DNA of 64,000 nt from Acephala macrosclerotiorum (Eukaryota > Ascomycota > Leotiomycetes > Helotiales > Mollisiaceae): the NCBI GenBank assembly GCA_014904845.1, contig MU119317.1, positions 103,512 through 167,511 of the forward strand, in the 5' to 3' direction. Below are positions 60,546 to 64,000 of this stretch, piece by piece (position 1 is the first letter of the stretch; every line of letters begins with the position of its first letter). The position numbers were made by a program, and so were the translations under genes. The notes under the pieces are model-generated. The model worked only from the letters and a program-made list of their open reading frames with translations, was not told where the DNA came from and did not search any database.

Positions 60546-61929
60546 GACTTTTGTTAGGGGCGAGGTAGTGCAATGGATGTCATCGACTGTGCTTGAATCA
60601 CGTTTATCTGTCTTGCGTGCGTTCTCCAAAGCATTGACTGACCCAAATATGGCAAGTGCCTGATTCAGATACATTTTCGTTATGCGCTTCGTTCAAATGC
60701 GTCATTTCGGTTCTTCGAAGTTCTGTTTGTTGCGAGACAACCTTCACTGAGTCAATTATCCTTCAAGTTGTCGGACTCAAACTGCTATCCGCCTTAGCAA
60801 GCATACTTTTACCTATGAAAAGAGATACATTTGCTTCAGCATTCGTCAAAAATTCTCACCAGCTCATCGCGATTTCCTATCCAATCCAAGTCTTTTCGAA
60901 CACTACTCGACTCCTTCATCATGCGCGTGGTAGACTTCGTATGCTCAACTACCCGTCGGTTAGAAGAATCCGAAGAGGATTTACCACTCCGCCTCGTCCA
61001 TGATACTCTAGGTGGTAACTAATCTAGTCACTACCGTTCCGATATTTCACTGCGAGCCCCGTAGGGGGTCCGTCCGGATAACCAACGACCTCGAGTATTC
61101 CTTGACGTTCTGTTTTGAAAGATGCTTTGGCCCTCACCGAACTGGAATCCCAGCAGTAGGTGCTGCCTACGACATGTTGTTTTTTCAATTGAGCCGGCAT
61201 CATCTGTTCATTGACAATAATAGCAGTTTCCAACGATGAAATGCCTGTCAATCTAGCACCGGGGTCCGCGTGGCGATCTTTTTAGCATTGTCTGCCAAAC
61301 CTTCCGTCGGTTACCCAGCAGTGGTCTTGCAAAATGGCCATGGCTCCCCTAGTCATAGAATCTGTGAGGAATTGGGACCACCTGTTCTCACTAATAGGCA
61401 CTTTGACTATATGCCGTGCGCAGCCATTTGGAGCCCAGGGCATTCGGAAGTGCTGATTGCCTATATAATCTCAGACGGCAACTGAGCTCACTAAAGTCCA
61501 TTTCCGTCTTTGGACCTGAGTAGTCGCCGCTCTAACCTGAGCCGAGGGTGAGTGTTCCTAAGCCTTGCCTAAGCATCCTGGGAGCACGTTCTCTAAGTCA
61601 ACCTGAGCACTGAGACGTGAACCTATTTTGGCTTGCTAGTAGCCTGTTTTAGCTCCCTTTTAATCCAGTTATAGTTTCCTGGAGAAATCGGCAAAATAGG
61701 AAATTCTGTTTTAGTTTTTTTATACGTATTAAATAAACGAATCCTGATAAATATGGGAGTGAAGTACGGAATATAACCTTAAATAGCTTGAATTAAAAGT
61801 GTTTAAAGTCTGAAAAAAGTAGAGTTAATAAGCATATATATCTACTCTTGGAAAAGGACTAATACCGTTTTGAGAACTTGTTCAGTCACGTGATATCCAA
61901 TTAACATATCTCTATAGTGGAACGTCTCT
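60546..61929. other. Intergenic region between the small-gene pair and the AT-rich block
   Basis: No gene is called. Several short frames exist. One at 60920-61022 (plus) would encode a 33-residue peptide starting MRVVDFVCSTTRRLEESEED. Frames on both strands at 61024-61485 look weakly coding but match no family. Base composition falls steadily toward A+T from about 61660. Confidence 0.4.
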
Positions 61930-62099
61930 CGTATTTCGTGCCGTGCTTTGTTTTTAATGAGTTAAACTTTGAAATAATATAAAACTTTTGATTTTTATTT
62001 ATTTGCAATTATTTTTTTTATACGTTTTTTTTTTTTTTAAATTTTTAATATTATATTTTTAATTATAAATATTATTATAATAATAAAAAAACCGGTAAT

Positions 62100-62135
62100 A
62101 AAATAATCGATAAAATAATCGATAAAATAATCGAT
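62100..62135. repeat. 12-bp tandem repeat, three copies
   Basis: The unit AAAATAATCGAT is repeated three times without interruption, each copy keeping one CpG. Confidence 0.85.
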
Positions 62136-62478
62136 AATAAAAACGTTAAATAAATAAATTAAATATTAAAAATACAAATTAATATAAAAATTAAAATAAA
62201 AATTTTAAAAATTTAAATAAAAATAAAAAATATATATAATTTTTTTTTAAATTATTTATTTTTTAAATTATTTATTTTTTATTTTTATTTTTTATTTATT
62301 TTTTTTATTTTTTATTTTTTTTATTTATTTTTTTATTTTTTATTATTTTTTTATTATAATATAATAAATATTTTCATTTTTTAATAAATAAATTAAAAAA
62401 TAATTTTATAATTTAAAAAGTAAAAATAAAAATAAAATAATTTATTTTTAAAAAAAATATATTATATTTTAATTAAAT

Positions 62479-62569
62479 AAAATCGAAAAATAAAATCGAA
62501 AATTAAAATCGAAAATTAAAATCGAAAATTAAAATCGAAAATTAAAATCGAAAAGTAAAATCGAAAAAT
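62479..62569. repeat. 13-bp tandem repeat, seven copies
   Basis: The unit AAAATCGAAAATT is repeated seven times in 91 bases with single-base variants in the last positions (AAT, ATT, AGT). All copies keep the TCGA core. Confidence 0.9.
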
Positions 62570-64000
62570 AAAATTAAAATTAAAATTAAATAAATAAAAA
62601 ATTTAAATTTAAATTTTTTTTAAATAATAAACGAAATTTATTTAAAATAAAAAAATAGTTTTAAATTTAAATTTAAATTTTAATAAAAATAATAATAATA
62701 TTAATATAATTATATAATTTATATAATAATTAATTTAATTTAATTAATAAATAAATAAAATATTTTAAAAAATTAAATTTATTAAAAATAAAAATAAAAT
62801 AAAAATAAAATAATATTTATAATATATATTAAATATTTTAAAACGAATTTAAAAACAATTTATATATTAATAAAAATTAAAATAATAAAAATTGAAAATT
62901 ATTTTTATTAATACGAAAATTATTATTATTAAAATAAATTAAATAATTTTAAATTAATAATTTTTTTTTAAAAAAAAAAACGAATTTTAATAATAAAATT
63001 AAAATTTTAAAAATATATATTTTTTTTAAAAAAATTAAATAATTATAATAAATTTATTATTATTTTATTTTTAATTCGATATAATATAATTGATAACGTT
63101 TAAAATTATTATAAATACTTTTTAAAAAAATTTATTTTTATTTTGAAATAATTAATATTATTTTAAAAATTTTTATTAAATCGAAAATAATAATAATAAA
63201 TATAAAAAATAATAATATATTTTATATTTTTTATATTTTTTATATAATTATTAAATTTTATTAAATTAATAATAATATATTAAATAAATTTTTAAAAAAA
63301 ATATTTTTATCGTAATTAAAAAAAAATTTAATTATAAAAATTTAATACAAATATAAATAATATATATATTAATATAAAAAAATTTAAAAAAAATTAAATT
63401 TTAAATTAAATTTTTTTAAACGAAATTTATTTACGATTTAAATATCGTATTAAAAAATAAAAACGAGAATATTATAAATATATAATTAATTATTCGTTTT
63501 AAAAATTAATATTAATTTTTTAAGATTATACGTTTATTATATAGTACGAGTTATTTTAATTATAAACGATTTTAATAAAATTTAATCGAAATATTTAAAT
63601 ATAATAATTTAATTAATTTATTAAAAATTTCGTAATTTCGTAACTTCGAAATAATATATAATCGTTTTAATAAAAAATATTAAAATTTCGCGATTATAAT
63701 TACGTTTATAATTTTTATTTATTAATTAATTTAAATTGTATAAAATTTATAAATAAATTGAAATTTAATTAAATATTATTAAATTTTAAATTTTAAACGA
63801 TTTTATTAATTCGTTATTACGTAAATTAATAAAATATAATTGTATTTAATAAAAATAACGATTGTAAATTTATTTAAATAAATTTTTACTTTAGATATTA
63901 AAATCGATAATCGCTTTTTTAATATTAAATATTTTTATAATTATATAATTAAATTTTTTATATATTTTTTTTAAAAAAATAATAATTATATAATTATATT

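Larger units (their letters stand above)
61930..64000. repeat. Extremely AT-rich block in which C is almost confined to CpG
   Basis: From here to the window end the sequence is nearly all A and T, with no coding frame. By eye, roughly nine of ten remaining C residues are followed by G (as in TCGA, ACGT, ACGA). CpA, CpT and CpC are almost absent. This fits an old repeat region destroyed by C-to-T mutation in non-CpG contexts, such as repeat-induced point mutation (RIP), forming an AT isochore. The block continues past the window. Confidence 0.85.

Noticed and set aside
61024..61485. Short frames on both strands, one with a PDGPPTG word reminiscent of family III CoA transferases
   Set aside because: The resemblance is a single short word, and neighbouring sequence does not continue the family in any frame.

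Overview
The window reads as nuclear DNA of a filamentous ascomycete (Pezizomycotina; a leotiomycete is my guess and the sequence does not prove it). Genes carry short introns, mostly 45-190 nt, with GTNNGT donors and CTAAC/CTRAY-like branch sites. The gene families are fungal housekeeping ones: CHO2, KEI1, NOP53, NMD3, MET5, YPT6, URK1, GID8 and an alternative NADH dehydrogenase. Twenty-three protein genes or gene remnants are modelled here, most by joining exons whose splice phases agree. Two of these are clear pseudogenes.

0-21 kb is dominated by cell-surface genes. After the 5' part of CHO2 (minus strand, running off the window) comes a secreted/membrane protein with a Kre9/Knh1-like N-terminal domain that is broken by one frameshift. 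Next is a giant minus-strand gene (4035-20975, 5,593 codons). It encodes a signal peptide, about 5,000 residues of Ser/Thr-rich mucin-like sequence, a Pro/Gln/Asn/Gly-rich segment and three C-terminal LysM domains. One in-frame TAA interrupts it at 6858-6860.

21-41 kb is a dense housekeeping block: URK1 (uridine kinase plus UPRT-like domain), GID8, a Ca2+-binding external NADH dehydrogenase, sulfite reductase beta subunit (MET5), a small unknown gene, KEI1 (inositolphosphorylceramide synthase subunit), YPT6/Rab6 and NOP53. Two short AT-rich inverted-repeat elements with target-site duplications lie in the intergenic gaps.

41-49 kb looks accessory and partly decayed. It holds a small multi-exon gene of unknown function, a third inverted-repeat element with TA target duplications, an alcohol dehydrogenase pseudogene with four lesions, an apparently intact HSL-type alpha/beta hydrolase, and a DJ-1/PfpI-like pseudogene. 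In both pseudogenes a conserved Trp codon has become TAG.

49-60 kb is again gene-dense: an unknown 440-residue protein, an HRI-like eIF2-alpha kinase, an unknown basic/acidic 375-residue protein, a TauD/JLP1-type dioxygenase, and NMD3. After NMD3 come two short tandemly duplicated genes. From about 61.9 kb to the end is an extremely AT-rich block in which almost every remaining C is part of a CpG.

Functional links are loose. CHO2 and KEI1 act in membrane lipids, MET5 and the TauD-type enzyme in sulfur supply, and NOP53 and NMD3 in 60S subunit maturation and export. The giant LysM protein and the Kre9-like protein both belong to the cell surface.
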